Assembly (NCBI GenBank): GCA_907165135.1
Contig: OU015569.1
Location: 5,332,001-5,396,000 of the forward strand
Reading direction: 5' to 3'
Length of the DNA stretch: 64,000 bases
Source of the DNA: Oikopleura dioica
Lineage: Eukaryota > Chordata > Appendicularia > Copelata > Oikopleuridae
The position numbers were made by a program, and so were the translations under genes. The notes beneath the pieces are model-generated. The model did no database searches, was not told the origin of the DNA, and saw nothing but the letters and a program-made list of their open reading frames with translations. Positions 55,374 through 64,000 of this stretch are shown here, piece by piece. The first letter of the stretch is position 1. Each line of letters begins with the position of its first letter.

Positions 55374-57309
55374 ATGGACAATCAAGTCGAAAAGCAAAAT
55401 CCTCTTTTGTGTTTCCTGAAACTTCAGAAAATCAGGGGCAATGCTGAAGTCAAAATTAGAGGTGAATCTGAATAAGTCAGCCTTAGTTCTATAAGTAAAT
55501 CTAGCAAGAACGCCTCTGGAATACCCGCCAGACAAGATCAACATGGCAAAGAAATATTGTTTCCCCTTTGACGACAAAACTGGAGTTCAGTATCTGCCGA
55601 AGAAAGAGACGTTTACTTTTATAATGACTGATATATCTGGTGCGCATATTTTTGGGTATTGCTTGCTAGACAACTCAAATCCAGACTCGTGTATTGTTTA
55701 TTGCATTCTAAGGTATCGATTCAAAGTCAACGTCTTGGCTCATTCTGTTTAGTTCGCTGTCTTGGCGATCTTCATTCTACGACATTTTGCGGTTCATTGA
55801 AAGTCAGAATAGCAATCCCAGTGTCCAAGCGCAAATTCTACAAATTTTGAAAACTTCAAATATTCCGACGGCGGAATGCCCACTCGAAGTGATTCCAAAC
55901 CGCATTATACTCAAGCCACCAGAAACCATGTTTCCAGATATCTTCGGCAATGTTTCTACAATGGTGCTACGCTCGTCCCTTACACCCAGACTAGTGATAG
56001 AAATTTGGGTGGCGTTGCTTTTCGAGCGGCGGGTGATCTTCAAAAGTACGAGTTTGTCCACTCTGACGGATACCACTTCTGCGCTCGAAGAGTTACTTTA
56101 TCCTTTCAAAGTAAACCCATCTCCTTTTCCCAAATTTAACAGAGTAATTAAGTGGACAGGAATCTATATCATGCCACTGCCGGAAGATCTAATGGATTAC
56201 GCTAGTGCACCGACTCCATATATGATAGGCGTGCACTCGTCGCTTTATCAATCTCTGCTGGATAAAGTCGGCTCTTCTATTGTAGAAGATGGCGTCTGTG
56301 TGCTAGACCTTGACCAGCAAGCGTTCTACTCCATCGAGAAGGATAGAGACCTTGAGCTTATCCCGAAGAAGTTCATGAAAGAGCTTGAGAAAACTTTCAA
56401 ATCTTGGGAGCAGTTTACTGGAAATGAGATACAAAGTGCTTTTCTGACGCTTCAAGCTAGGCTTTTGTACTACTACCGCCAAGGATTCCAGATCAAAGAT
56501 GACAAGATTGTATATTCGAAGGATTTGTTTGTAGCTGCGCACAATGATAAATCTCACCGGTAAGCTATGACTCTTTTTACTCTCAATTTATGAATTAATT
56601 CAGTTCTTTTGCAGAGGCGATCATCGGCGTCCAAATGTTTGAGCAATTCAGCCAGCAGCGACTTGACGAAGTCAACACTAAAAACACATCGAAACGGAAC
56701 GCTCTCGATGAGCGAATTGCATCACTAGAAGATCTAGGATTGAAAATGCCCGACTTCAAGCAGCTTGGTCAGAACAGCCAGAGCATGGTGAACAAGCTCT
56801 TTGATAAGACTATGTCAAAAACGAAACAGATCGTGTCAGAAACACCTAGACGGGTTGGCAGTATTAAAGGACCCATGTCGAACCGAACACCACGAGTTGT
56901 CCAAGCTGAGGTTTGTCAATAATTGTTAACCTAGCTCTATAATTTTATCTAGGAGCTTGTGTTCGACTTTTCTCCAACAGACGCCGCGGCAGAACAAGTC
57001 AAACCACAAAAGCCAAGCAGACCACCACCTCCTGCGCCCGCAACTCTTACAAATACGAATCCGGTTCCTACAAAACCAGAACGCAATAACGTGCCAATGC
57101 ATATTCCCAGCTTAATCGACTTCGATAACCTTCATATTTCACAAAATCATAATTCTGCTGCACAGCCCCCAGTTCCAGCACCGAGAACGCAAATGACGAC
57201 GTGCCAGACAAACTCGTAAGCTGAAACTTCGTCAAACTGACTTCTAAGTGTAGTATTCAGATCTTCAAGCAACCGCCACGATTTATCGGAATTCGATCCT
57301 TTAGCCTAA
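55374..57309 (+). CDS. DENND1: DENND1-type DENN-domain Rab35 exchange factor (connecdenn)
   Basis: Connecdenns activate Rab35 on clathrin-coated vesicles and endosomes. The start at 55374 joins through a ~55-bp intron to EYPPDKINMAKKYCFPFDD, then ETFTFIMTDISGAHIFGYCL (family FTFVLTDIDSKQRFGFCRL), ILSSLSWRSSFYDILRF, and the DENN core with FGNVSTMVLRSSLTPRLVIE, ALLFERRVIFKSTSLSTLTD, LEELLYPFKVNPSPFPKFNR, GIYIMPLPEDLMDYASAPTP and YMIGVHSSLYQSLL. The dDENN part ends FEQFSQQRLDEVN (family LFKQFIDGRLDLLN). The tail is Pro-rich (KPSRPPPPAPATL) and holds SLIDFDNL, which fits the type I clathrin box (L-I-D-F-D), and a terminal EFDPLA. Last intron about 57218-57273; stop 57309. Confidence 0.88.
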
Positions 57310-57903
57310 AAAGTTCCCATCCCCTTTTCCCTTTTGTTTTTACTATTCTTCTTTTGCAATTATATTCTTGCTTTACCTGATGCAACCACCTATCATTGAA
57401 CTTCATTCAAGATAACTTCATTTTCTGATCATTCAAAGTATACACTTTCTTTTGCCAGTGGAAATAAATTTTACAAATGACCGCAGTTGAAGTTGTTCGC
57501 ATTACTTCCATGAAAATCAATTATCTACGATTTTCGAGGCGCAAGGAGCAGAATGCCTTTCATCACTTAAAAATGTCTTGCATGCGTCCAGATTTACAGA
57601 GAAAAAAATCGAGAGCAGCGCTGTATTCAAATGAGGAAACCTGCATGTCCGAAAAAGTAAGATGATTACAATAAGTGGTCTTACAGGGTTAAATTCCGAA
57701 TCGTCAAGTCTTTTAAAGTCAGGCTTTAAAAGTTAGAAAAATCTATCCTTTTGTCGTATGTGAGCGTTTATAAGACCAGTCTATTTAACAAGTCATAATA
57801 TTTCTTTCTCTACGCCTCTGCATCATCGTACATTGCAATGAGTCAATAAAGCTGATTAAGTACACAAAGCAAGAACCAAAAAGATTTTTACCTACTTTTG
57901 AAT
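57310..57903. other. Intergenic spacer DENND1/VIPAS39
   Basis: About 590 bases. AATAAA-type signals occur near 57463 and 57846. A 62-codon plus frame from 57477 is basic and featureless and is probably chance. No other gene seen. Confidence 0.45.
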
Positions 57904-59826
57904 ATGAGCATTAAGAGTGGCAAGGCGATGGCGAAGGCTCTAAAAAAGATGGGTAAGCTGACATTACCGAGAGAGAAGAAAAAAGATAAGAAAGCACCGA
58001 CGATAGAAGGAGATGATTACTGGGATGAAAAGCCTAAATGGAATCATGTCTTTGACGAGGATCCTAACGATACAAGTCAATCTGATTTTATCTGCACTGA
58101 AAGCGATCCAATGGAAAAAGTTCATCAGAGACCTGTAGCCCAATCTGCACGAACTGTGGCCCAGTCAGCAAGAAAGAGACCACAAGGAGCGGATGCAGCT
58201 CAATCTAATCACGTAATAAAATTGATTTCACCCTTTTTTCAAATCGAAGGATCTTGTATACATCGTAGTTAAAAATTTTTACTTAAAATGGAGACGATAA
58301 CTCGTGAAAAGTAGCGAAAATAACAATAACAACATAAGCAATATGTAAACATAATTGAAGAAGTTCTTTAATCTAAATTCTCATTTAAAAACTTGTTTTA
58401 TTAGGGAATGACCAGCACTAACCGCCTAACATTACCAAGAGGATCCTCTCCACATGCCTCACCGGAAAGCAAAGCTGAAGTTGCGCGACTCGAAGCAGAG
58501 GTGAGCAGACTGAAGTTGCTCTTGCGAGACAAGTCCTCGGGTGCCAAAGCTCTTTCCGTCGACGCGACGGCTCGTGCATTTATGCTAGAGGACTCATCGT
58601 CATATCCCACATTAGAGCCGTTCACGTCGAGAAAGGAGAAATTCGCACTGTTAGATAAAGGTACTCGCATTCAATTAGTAGTAATCTTGACCTGGCAGCG
58701 ATCGAGAACTACGATGGAGCAGCTATGACTCGCATCGTCATTTGGATCAAGCACAGTCTTGGCCGAGACGAGTCTTACCTCAATGAGCTTCGAGCGCGGC
58801 CTGATGCAATGAACCACTACATATCGTATTTGCGCGAGATGAAGGAGTTCGACGAGCTATCCGACTTGCTGGGTATCTTAAATCGCCCTGAAGAGGAGGC
58901 CTTTCTCGATTATCAGCGCAAGCTTGAACAAAGCCGACCTGGCAAGATGCGCGCCGAAAAACTCAAAGTAATCTAAAGGTTATAAAGAACGTGGTTGTAA
59001 TAAAACTTCAGGACACGCTAAAATTCCAGTTTCAATCTCAGCGCGAACTGCAAGTTGAATCTGAATTGATTGACGAGCAAATCCGCCTGATCGAAAAACA
59101 ACTTGTCATTGCCGAAAAGGACAAGTCAAATAAGATGATCCCAGCCGAGGCACAACTCAAAGTTGACGACACTTTATGTAACCGACTTCAAATTATATTG
59201 CTTTATTTCTTGAATACATTAGGTTCTACGCTCTGGTATGCGAATATGTATAGTGCTGGCGATAAGAACACCCTTTCGTCTCCCGACACACTGGCTGCTG
59301 ATTTTAACGTCAGAGACGCAGGTTCGTACCATACTAAAGCAAAGTGAATTTCCTAAATAAATCACTAGAAAAAGATTGGATAGCGTTGACGGCTCTAGCC
59401 AAACAGCAGAACTGGGATCAGATTGAGCTCTTGGTCCGTAAGTCTGGAGGACTTCTAGGCTCCTTCTCCACGGGCCCGAAATATCAGACATCCATCAAGC
59501 TACCTAACTTGGTGAACCTCTGTGGTCAAAACGAAATGCCTATAGATAGGCTGAGAAAGTTCATTGTTGCGATTGAGGATATCGATGATAGAAAACAAGC
59601 TGCGAAAAAGTGGAATGACCATACTACTGCTCTTGAGGTAGTTAAAAGCTGCAGCGAATCTATTCATTGGTCGGTTTTCCTTACGCGTATTTTATAGTGT
59701 TTTAAAAAGACAAAAGACATCGACGGATTAAAACGTCACTTTTCTACAATTCCGCCTTCTGAGGAGACAAAAGCAATACGGCTGCGAATAGAAGCTGCCA
59801 TGAGAGATCCAAGCAGTTGGAGTTGA
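57904..59826 (+). CDS. VIPAS39: VIPAS39/SPE-39, VPS33B partner
   Basis: VIPAS39 (SPE-39, VIPAR) forms the CHEVI complex with VPS33B in endosome-lysosome and alpha-granule trafficking. The start at 57904 (MSIKSGKAMAKALKKMGKL) opens a poorly conserved, acidic/basic N-terminus with DDYWDEKPKWNHVFDEDPND. After a ~190-bp intron comes a Leu-rich coil (VARLEAEVSRLKLLLRDK). Then the Vps16_C-like helical region: AMTRIVIWIKHSLGRDESYL (human AVLIFLKRTLSKEILFREL), DAMNHYISYLREMKEFDELS, ALTALAKQQNWDQIELLVRK with SGGLLG (human WNDVDALFTTKNWLGYT), VAIEDIDDRKQAAKKWNDH (human LVEDVDTKLNLATKFKCHD) and the end DIDGLKRHFSTIPPSEETKA. Six exons; most introns are about 45 bp. Start is the first ATG after an in-frame stop. 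Confidence 0.85.
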
Positions 59827-60120
59827 TTCCCCTCTACTCCGATTAAAAATTCTCAACCTTAACTCATTAAACTTTCTTCAAATAAATGTTCTGCCCTATT
59901 CAAGCATGACGATTTAATCTGAAAGATCTGATAATTCCGATGATATCCAGTGCTATCGGAGCTGTTTTGAAAATATCGATCGTATTAAAAATGATAGCTC
60001 TTGTGACACACGGATAGCTTTTGGAAAAAAGTTGTCTCTTGCCTACGCCGAATCGTGTCTTGGCTCTTTTCGTACCGGATTCACTTCCAAAGAGCGCCTA
60101 TTTGTTAACTAAGTGATTTT

Positions 60121-60128
60121 ATTTTCAG
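60121..60128 (+). promoter_or_regulatory. Putative trans-splice acceptor for p23
   Basis: ATTTTCAG ends one base before the p23 ATG at 60130, leaving a 1-base 5' UTR. This is typical of spliced-leader acceptors. The previous gene stops 303 bases upstream. Confidence 0.45.
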
Positions 60129-60129
60129 A

Positions 60130-60850
60130 ATGGCAAAGGAAGTACCAGCTCAAACCGAATGGGCTATCCGAAAGGATAAGGTCCACTTGACCTTTCAGGT
60201 GAATCGAGGGAGCTTTATTTAGTCCAAGCTTCAGCTATTTATAGCGGTAATCGTTTTAATCGATAAAAATAGGTTCGCGATGCCAAGAACGAACAGGTCG
60301 TATTCGAAAAAAACCGAATGACCTTCAGGAGTGTCGCTGAAGAAGAAAACAAAGAGAAGCACTACTGCAATGAGATCGAACTTTTCGGCGCGATCGACCC
60401 TGACGTAAGAATGCTTATCGCTCCCGTCCATCGCCAATGCCTTTGTCATTTTAGCAATCCAGATACGTAAACACCGGCCGGGTTGTCCGTTGCGTGATGA
60501 CCCGCGCAGAAGAGGGCGAGTACTGGCCTCGATTGACCAAAGAGAAAATTCGAATTCACTGGCTCAAAGTTGACTTTGGTCGATGGAAGGTAAGAGGTCA
60601 AGTTAACTTGTTAGGATTTGGAAAAAATTATCTTATATAAAAAGTAATCCGGTGGTGCAACTTTATTCTACATTTTTAGGATGAGGACGATTCCGATGAC
60701 GAGGATAAGGCTGGTGCCGATTTTGAGCTGAATGACATGCTCTCGGGATTACGCGTTGATAAGGACGGCAACAAACAGTCTATGACTGACTTTGATGACC
60801 TCGACGACGATTCCGACGATGGCGAGATTGACGGCATCGAGGATTACTGA
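60130..60850 (+). CDS. PTGES3: HSP90 co-chaperone p23 (PTGES3/Sba1)
   Basis: p23 binds the closed ATP state of HSP90 and slows hydrolysis. Start 60130 (MAKEVPAQTEWAIRKDKVHL). The CS domain follows with FQVRDAKNEQVVFEKNRMTF, HYCNEIELFGAIDPDSRYV and the family signature EYWPRLTKEKIRIHWLKVDF (human GQSWPRLTKERAKLNWLSVDF), then GRWKDEDDSDDE. The acidic tail has FELNDMLSGLRVD, comparable with FSEMMNNMGG of human p23, and ends IDGIEDY. Three introns: about 60199-60272, 60403-60454 and 60591-60680. About 160 residues, normal length. Confidence 0.92.
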
Positions 60851-61508
60851 AGATTGTTCGCTTACTGACGTGTTTTGTAGGAGAGAGACTTGCTAAAATT
60901 ATTTACACTGTACATTTGATAGATCGGTCTACTTGTAACCGAACCTATATTAGGACCTGGATTTACTTCATCTGCCTTTACATGAAATTCCCATTATAGT
61001 CAAAACACTGCTCCCAACGCCGTTTACTGGTCAAATTATTACTGAACGTCTGATTATTAAACGCGTCCTTGTGGGGCCTCTCTCTCCCCCATTTCGCTCA
61101 GGTCGATTTCGTATTTATAAAATTGAACTTGCTATTTATGTCTTGCTATCTGAGCCTTTACCTTTCGAACCCTGCTTCGTCACCATTGCCAATTCTTGGT
61201 ACGCTTCGGCAGCAAGAGAAGGTTTTTTTTACTAAATACGGATCCCGCCCTAGTAAGAATTTAATTGAGCTAGAATTTTCGACATTATTGGGTGCTGAAG
61301 CTGTATCTACGCTTAACCGCTCGTGTCCACACGGTCTAGTGGTTAAACTGGACGACCTCAGTCAAAAATAAACCAAAAATTATTTTCAGCCAGAAAATTA
61401 CAACTTTTCGTCAATGGACGTAAACTCGAACTCCTCTTTCAGTTTGTCATTTTTCGGGTAACCGGCCGAGCCACTCTTCGCTAATTCACCCTTTTTAGAG
61501 AGTCACGC
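60851..61508. other. Intergenic spacer p23/MGST3
   Basis: About 660 bases. A 100-codon plus frame at 61069-61371 has no motif. Its end overlaps GGTCTAGTGGTTAAACTGG at 61336-61354, which resembles the 5' half of a tRNA-Glu without the 3' half. Near 61492, CTTTTTAG precedes the MGST3 ATG by 10 bases and may be a trans-splice acceptor. Confidence 0.4.
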
Positions 61509-62009
61509 ATGTTGATCCAGCTAAACGAAGTACCCAACGCTGGGTATGTTTATTTGGCGGTGGTATACACTGTACTCATGAACTTCTACCTTTCTCATAA
61601 CGTGATGAAAGCAAGAAAGAAGTTTGATGTCAAGTATCCCACGATGTACTCCAGCGATGACCGCTTCAACTGCTATCAGGTAACTATAAAGTTATTTAAC
61701 GTTCTGAAAACGTCTCTCAGCGCGCTCATCAAAACACTCTTGAGTACATCCCGTATGTTATAATCCTGTTCATCCCTTGCGCCATCGCCTGGCCCTTGTT
61801 TGCTAGTATCTGCCAGGCGATCTGGGTCACCTCTAGGTAATCTCTCTTGTGAAATGCATTCTTTATATGAGACTAGATTCGTTTACGCCCATGGTTACTA
61901 CACTGGCGATCCGGAAAAGCGTATGCGGGGCGTTTTCGGCTACATCGGTTTCCTTGGCATGCTACTTTACAACATCTGGATCGCCATCAAGCTCATCTTT
62001 GGTCTGTAA
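61509..62009 (+). CDS. MGST3: Microsomal glutathione S-transferase 3 (MAPEG family)
   Basis: Membrane enzyme of the MAPEG family with glutathione transferase and peroxidase activity in the ER. Start 61509 ([20 protein letters not shown]). The family sequence is unmistakable: [19 protein letters not shown] (human INVSKARKKYKVEYPIMYS), FNCYQ joined to [11 protein letters not shown] (human [13 protein letters not shown]), and [19 protein letters not shown] (human RVLYAYGYYTGEPSKRSRG). Four membrane helices. Introns at about 61680-61720 and 61836-61874. The catalytic-region Arg and Asn residues of the RAHQN motif are present. Stop 62009; 4E-BP starts 117 bases downstream. Confidence 0.93.
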
Positions 62010-62126
62010 ATGGCCGACTATCTATAATTCCTTCTCTAATTCCCCTGACTGATTCATTCTTCATCCGACAATCAATTCCTGATCTATTCCACTTCTGACT
62101 TTTTCTATACTTTAAGAAAAGTTGAA

Positions 62127-62600
62127 ATGAGCACTGAGAAGCCGATCAAGAGAATTCCAGTTCGAAAAGCCCAGGATTTGCCAAGTGATTGCAGTGGAAC
62201 TCCAGGTCAGAATATTTTTAGCTAGTTGTGGTTAAAAATACCCACTCTTAGGCGGGACAATCTATGGAACGACCCCTGGAGGCACGAAAATCATTTATGA
62301 TCGCCTTTATCTCCTTCGAATGCGGGATCACGTCGTGTCGCAGGTAACGGAAGCATCTTAACGTATTTAAAACAAAGCTACAAGACACCTCCACGAGACA
62401 TGCCAAACATTCCTGGAGTAACGTGCGTCGAGTCCTTCGTTTCTGATTCCACAACAAACAACGCTTGCGAACATGGAAGAGTCGAAGACAACAAAAATGG
62501 TTCATATTTTTTATAACTAAAATTGATCTATCTTGCAGCCATAGACGAAGGTCCTGAGGACAACCTCAAAAATCAATATCCGGACGAATTGGAACTCTAA
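62127..62600 (+). CDS. EIF4EBP: eIF4E-binding protein (4E-BP), translation repressor
   Basis: 4E-BPs block cap-dependent initiation by binding eIF4E, and TORC1 phosphorylation releases them. Start 62127 (MSTEKPIKRIPVRKAQDLP). Two TPGGT repeats surround TIYGT (human [20 protein letters not shown]), followed by the eIF4E-binding motif YDRLYLL (YxxxxL-phi). Then TPPRDMPNIPGVTC equals human TPPRDLPTIPGVTS, keeping both main TORC1 target Thr-Pro sites (Thr37/46 equivalents lie in the TPGG motifs, Thr70 in TPPRD). Introns: about 62205-62252, 62344-62386 and 62500-62538. The C-terminus PDELEL does not show the usual FEMDI TOS motif. About 110 residues. Confidence 0.92.
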
Positions 62601-62754
62601 ATTCTCTTCAACCTTTCTAAAGCCGCAGTCACGGTAGCACAGTAATATGCTCGTTTACTATGTTTTCTTCACTGTTCAAATCACTGTCATTCAACCTCCA
62701 AAGTTAAATAAATAATTTCGATGAAATTCGAAGTGATTGTGATGTATTTGCAGT

Positions 62755-63251
62755 CTAAAGATATTTAACTTTGAGTTCTTCGGTGCCCGTATACGGATCA
62801 ACAGCTTTGGTGTATTCTTCTTCTTTGAGAATTCCAATCACTAAAACAACAGTGTTCCCCACTGTTGTATCGCCAAAAAGATCGCCACCTGCTACTGCTC
62901 CCTCTTCATTTGCGAGTGTTATCTTGTTTTAGATAGAATATGTTAAATTAACCTAACTTACCTTCAAATCCGCACCGAAATTATCTGATACTGGTCCAGT
63001 TAGTGACAATAATGTAAAGTTTCCCCGCAAAATATCGATCATTCCACTCGCAAATTTGATATTTGCTCGCGTTAGATGCCCCGTGCCGGAAAGAACTACG
63101 CCTGCATGAATTTCATTTTCCGTGAGAAATGTTCGCAACTCTCTCAGTATATCTGTCAGGAGAGATCGCAATAAGCGCTTCAACGCGTCATATTTTTTTG
63201 TGACGATCCCTATTCTTTTCCCTGTCGAAGACGGACAGTTACGGTATCCAT
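62755..63251 (-). CDS. PPC (DUF296) domain protein
   Basis: Single-domain protein of the PPC/DUF296 fold, best known from plant AT-hook proteins and bacteria; its role in animals is unknown. The start at 63251 gives MDTVTVRLRQGK, like the family beginning 'LRLKPGQDL'. After an intron, DILRELRTFLTENEIHAGVV with LSGTGHLTRANIKFA corresponds to 'L..F....GI.AGVV.SA.G....A'. LRGNFTLLSLTGPVSDNF is the 'G.FEILSLSG' strand, and ITLANEEGAVAGGDLFG with TVVLVIG is the 'VSLAGPDG.V.GG' and 'VQVVVGS' pair. An intron near 62935-62962 is normal. The first intron (about 63213-63151) lacks a GT donor at any in-frame position. Convergent to 4E-BP. Confidence 0.75.
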
Positions 63252-63507
63252 TTTATTTCTCTTTTTTTTCTAAATAAACGAAGAGATTTCATCGTGACCT
63301 TTGACCAGCTGACAAAGGGATTCACACTTCGAGTATCGTTGAAAGAACCGTGTTTCAACGTCGATTACCGATATTTCCTATTTTTCGTTAGTTTCCATCT
63401 TTATTTATTCAAGTCTCACTATAATCTTAAAGATTATCTTATAGAACTCATTTTATTAGCATTTTTTTATTGTACGAGCTATGACAGTACATTAAGCGTT
63501 TCAAGAT

Positions 63508-64000
63508 TTATCCTCTTCCGGGAAACGGGAATCTTCCTCCTTTGGGAGGAAAAAAGGCTTCAGTTGTTGTTGTTGTTGTAACGGTTGTCTCAGGAGAAGT
63601 TTGATTCCAGTTTGCCGGTCGAGTAATATTCCAGACAGGAACACTGCCCGTGAAGCTTATTAATGATCAGTAAATTATGATATTTTTTTTATAAAATTAC
63701 ATCATTGGGTCAGGCGTTGGTGGTTGTGTCACTTCTCGCTTGAAAAATGGAGGCCTGTATGTCGTCTGATCGGCCAAGTCAATCACGTAATCATCCCTGT
63801 ATCCGCCTGGGCGGAAGTCCGCTCGGAGAATATCCTCGCTGCAAACATCGGAAATCTGGAAATCAGGAATCATTCCTGTATGTCGGTCCACTTTCGAATC
63901 TAAGGAGAGTTAAAAGAAAGCAACGAGCCTAATTTTTCTACCATCTGAACAGCCGAACGGGAACATGCTCAAAAAACATTCCATTCGAGTAATATTGTAT
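63508..64000 (-). CDS. Secreted or membrane protein, 3' part
   Basis: C-terminal exons of a gene that begins beyond the right edge. Readable pieces from upstream: MFFEHVPVRLFRW (about 63970-63935), DRHTGMIPDFQISDVCSEDI, LRADFRPGGYRDDYVIDLAD, then GSVPVWNITRPANWNQTSPE with two N-glycosylation sites (NIT, NQT), a run of six threonines, and the end PPKGGRFPFPGRG at 63508. The Thr run, glycosylation sequons and Pro-rich end suggest an extracellular protein. No family recognised. Introns fall near 63930-63895 and 63700-63660. Confidence 0.5.

Noticed and set aside
61069-61371. 100-residue protein-coding gene
   Set aside because: No motif, no acceptor or start context, and it ends in a tRNA-like fragment; likely chance.

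Overview
The window is animal nuclear DNA from a very compact genome. It carries about 27 protein genes in 64 kb, most introns are only about 40-55 bp (GT...TTTAG/CAG), neighbours lie within tens to hundreds of bases, and several start codons sit a few bases after a pyrimidine-rich AG with no upstream exon, as expected for spliced-leader trans-splicing. Gene content is bilaterian (MED13, CTR9, TMEM26, DENND1, 4E-BP, TEX9). Tiny introns, operon-like spacing, some apparently non-canonical splice sites and tRNA-derived repeats together best fit an appendicularian tunicate (Oikopleura-like). The species is inferred from this pattern, not proven.

Layout. 1-13.4 kb: seven co-oriented minus-strand genes (BPNT2 cut by the window edge, PSMD9, TEX9, an unknown, an MFS transporter, an unknown coiled-coil protein, WDR6). 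14.5-17.3 kb: a multi-membrane RING-CH ligase (+). 17.5-18.6 kb: TACC (-). 19.2-23.5 kb: TMEM26 (+), split by a 2.15 kb hAT-like element filled with a ~55 bp minisatellite. 23.8-25.8 kb: a secreted protein gene interrupted by a long foldback. 25.8-27.6 kb: SINE-like repeat tract. 27.6-29.2 kb: unknown coiled-coil protein (-). 30.3-36.3 kb: MED13 (-). 36.3-39 kb: sparse. 39-43 kb: ZIP transporter (+), EF-hand protein (-), a MITE, a BED/hAT-like protein (-). 43.2 kb: tRNA-Gln(TTG). 44.3-62.6 kb: a long plus-strand run (myosin regulatory light chain, STX5, SVOP, CTR9, TRMT6, DENND1, VIPAS39, p23/PTGES3, MGST3, 4E-BP). 62.7-64 kb: a PPC-domain gene and the 3' part of a secreted protein (-).

Most genes are housekeeping: transcription (MED13, CTR9), tRNA modification (WDR6, TRMT6), trafficking (STX5, DENND1, VIPAS39), translation control (4E-BP), proteasome assembly (PSMD9), chaperoning (p23) and membrane transport (ZIP, SVOP, MFS). 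TRMT6 and DENND1 are 50 bp apart and may share an operon.

The most unusual feature is a set of non-autonomous inverted-repeat elements placed at exon or splice borders. An 8-bp-TSD element in WDR6 and another in TMEM26 interrupt coding sequence, yet in each case splice sites at the element/TSD borders could remove the insert in frame. A third element sits directly behind the donor of a TRMT6 intron that would otherwise be 48 bp. This looks like intron creation or enlargement by mobile elements (introner-like). It is inferred from sequence alone, and RNA data would decide it.
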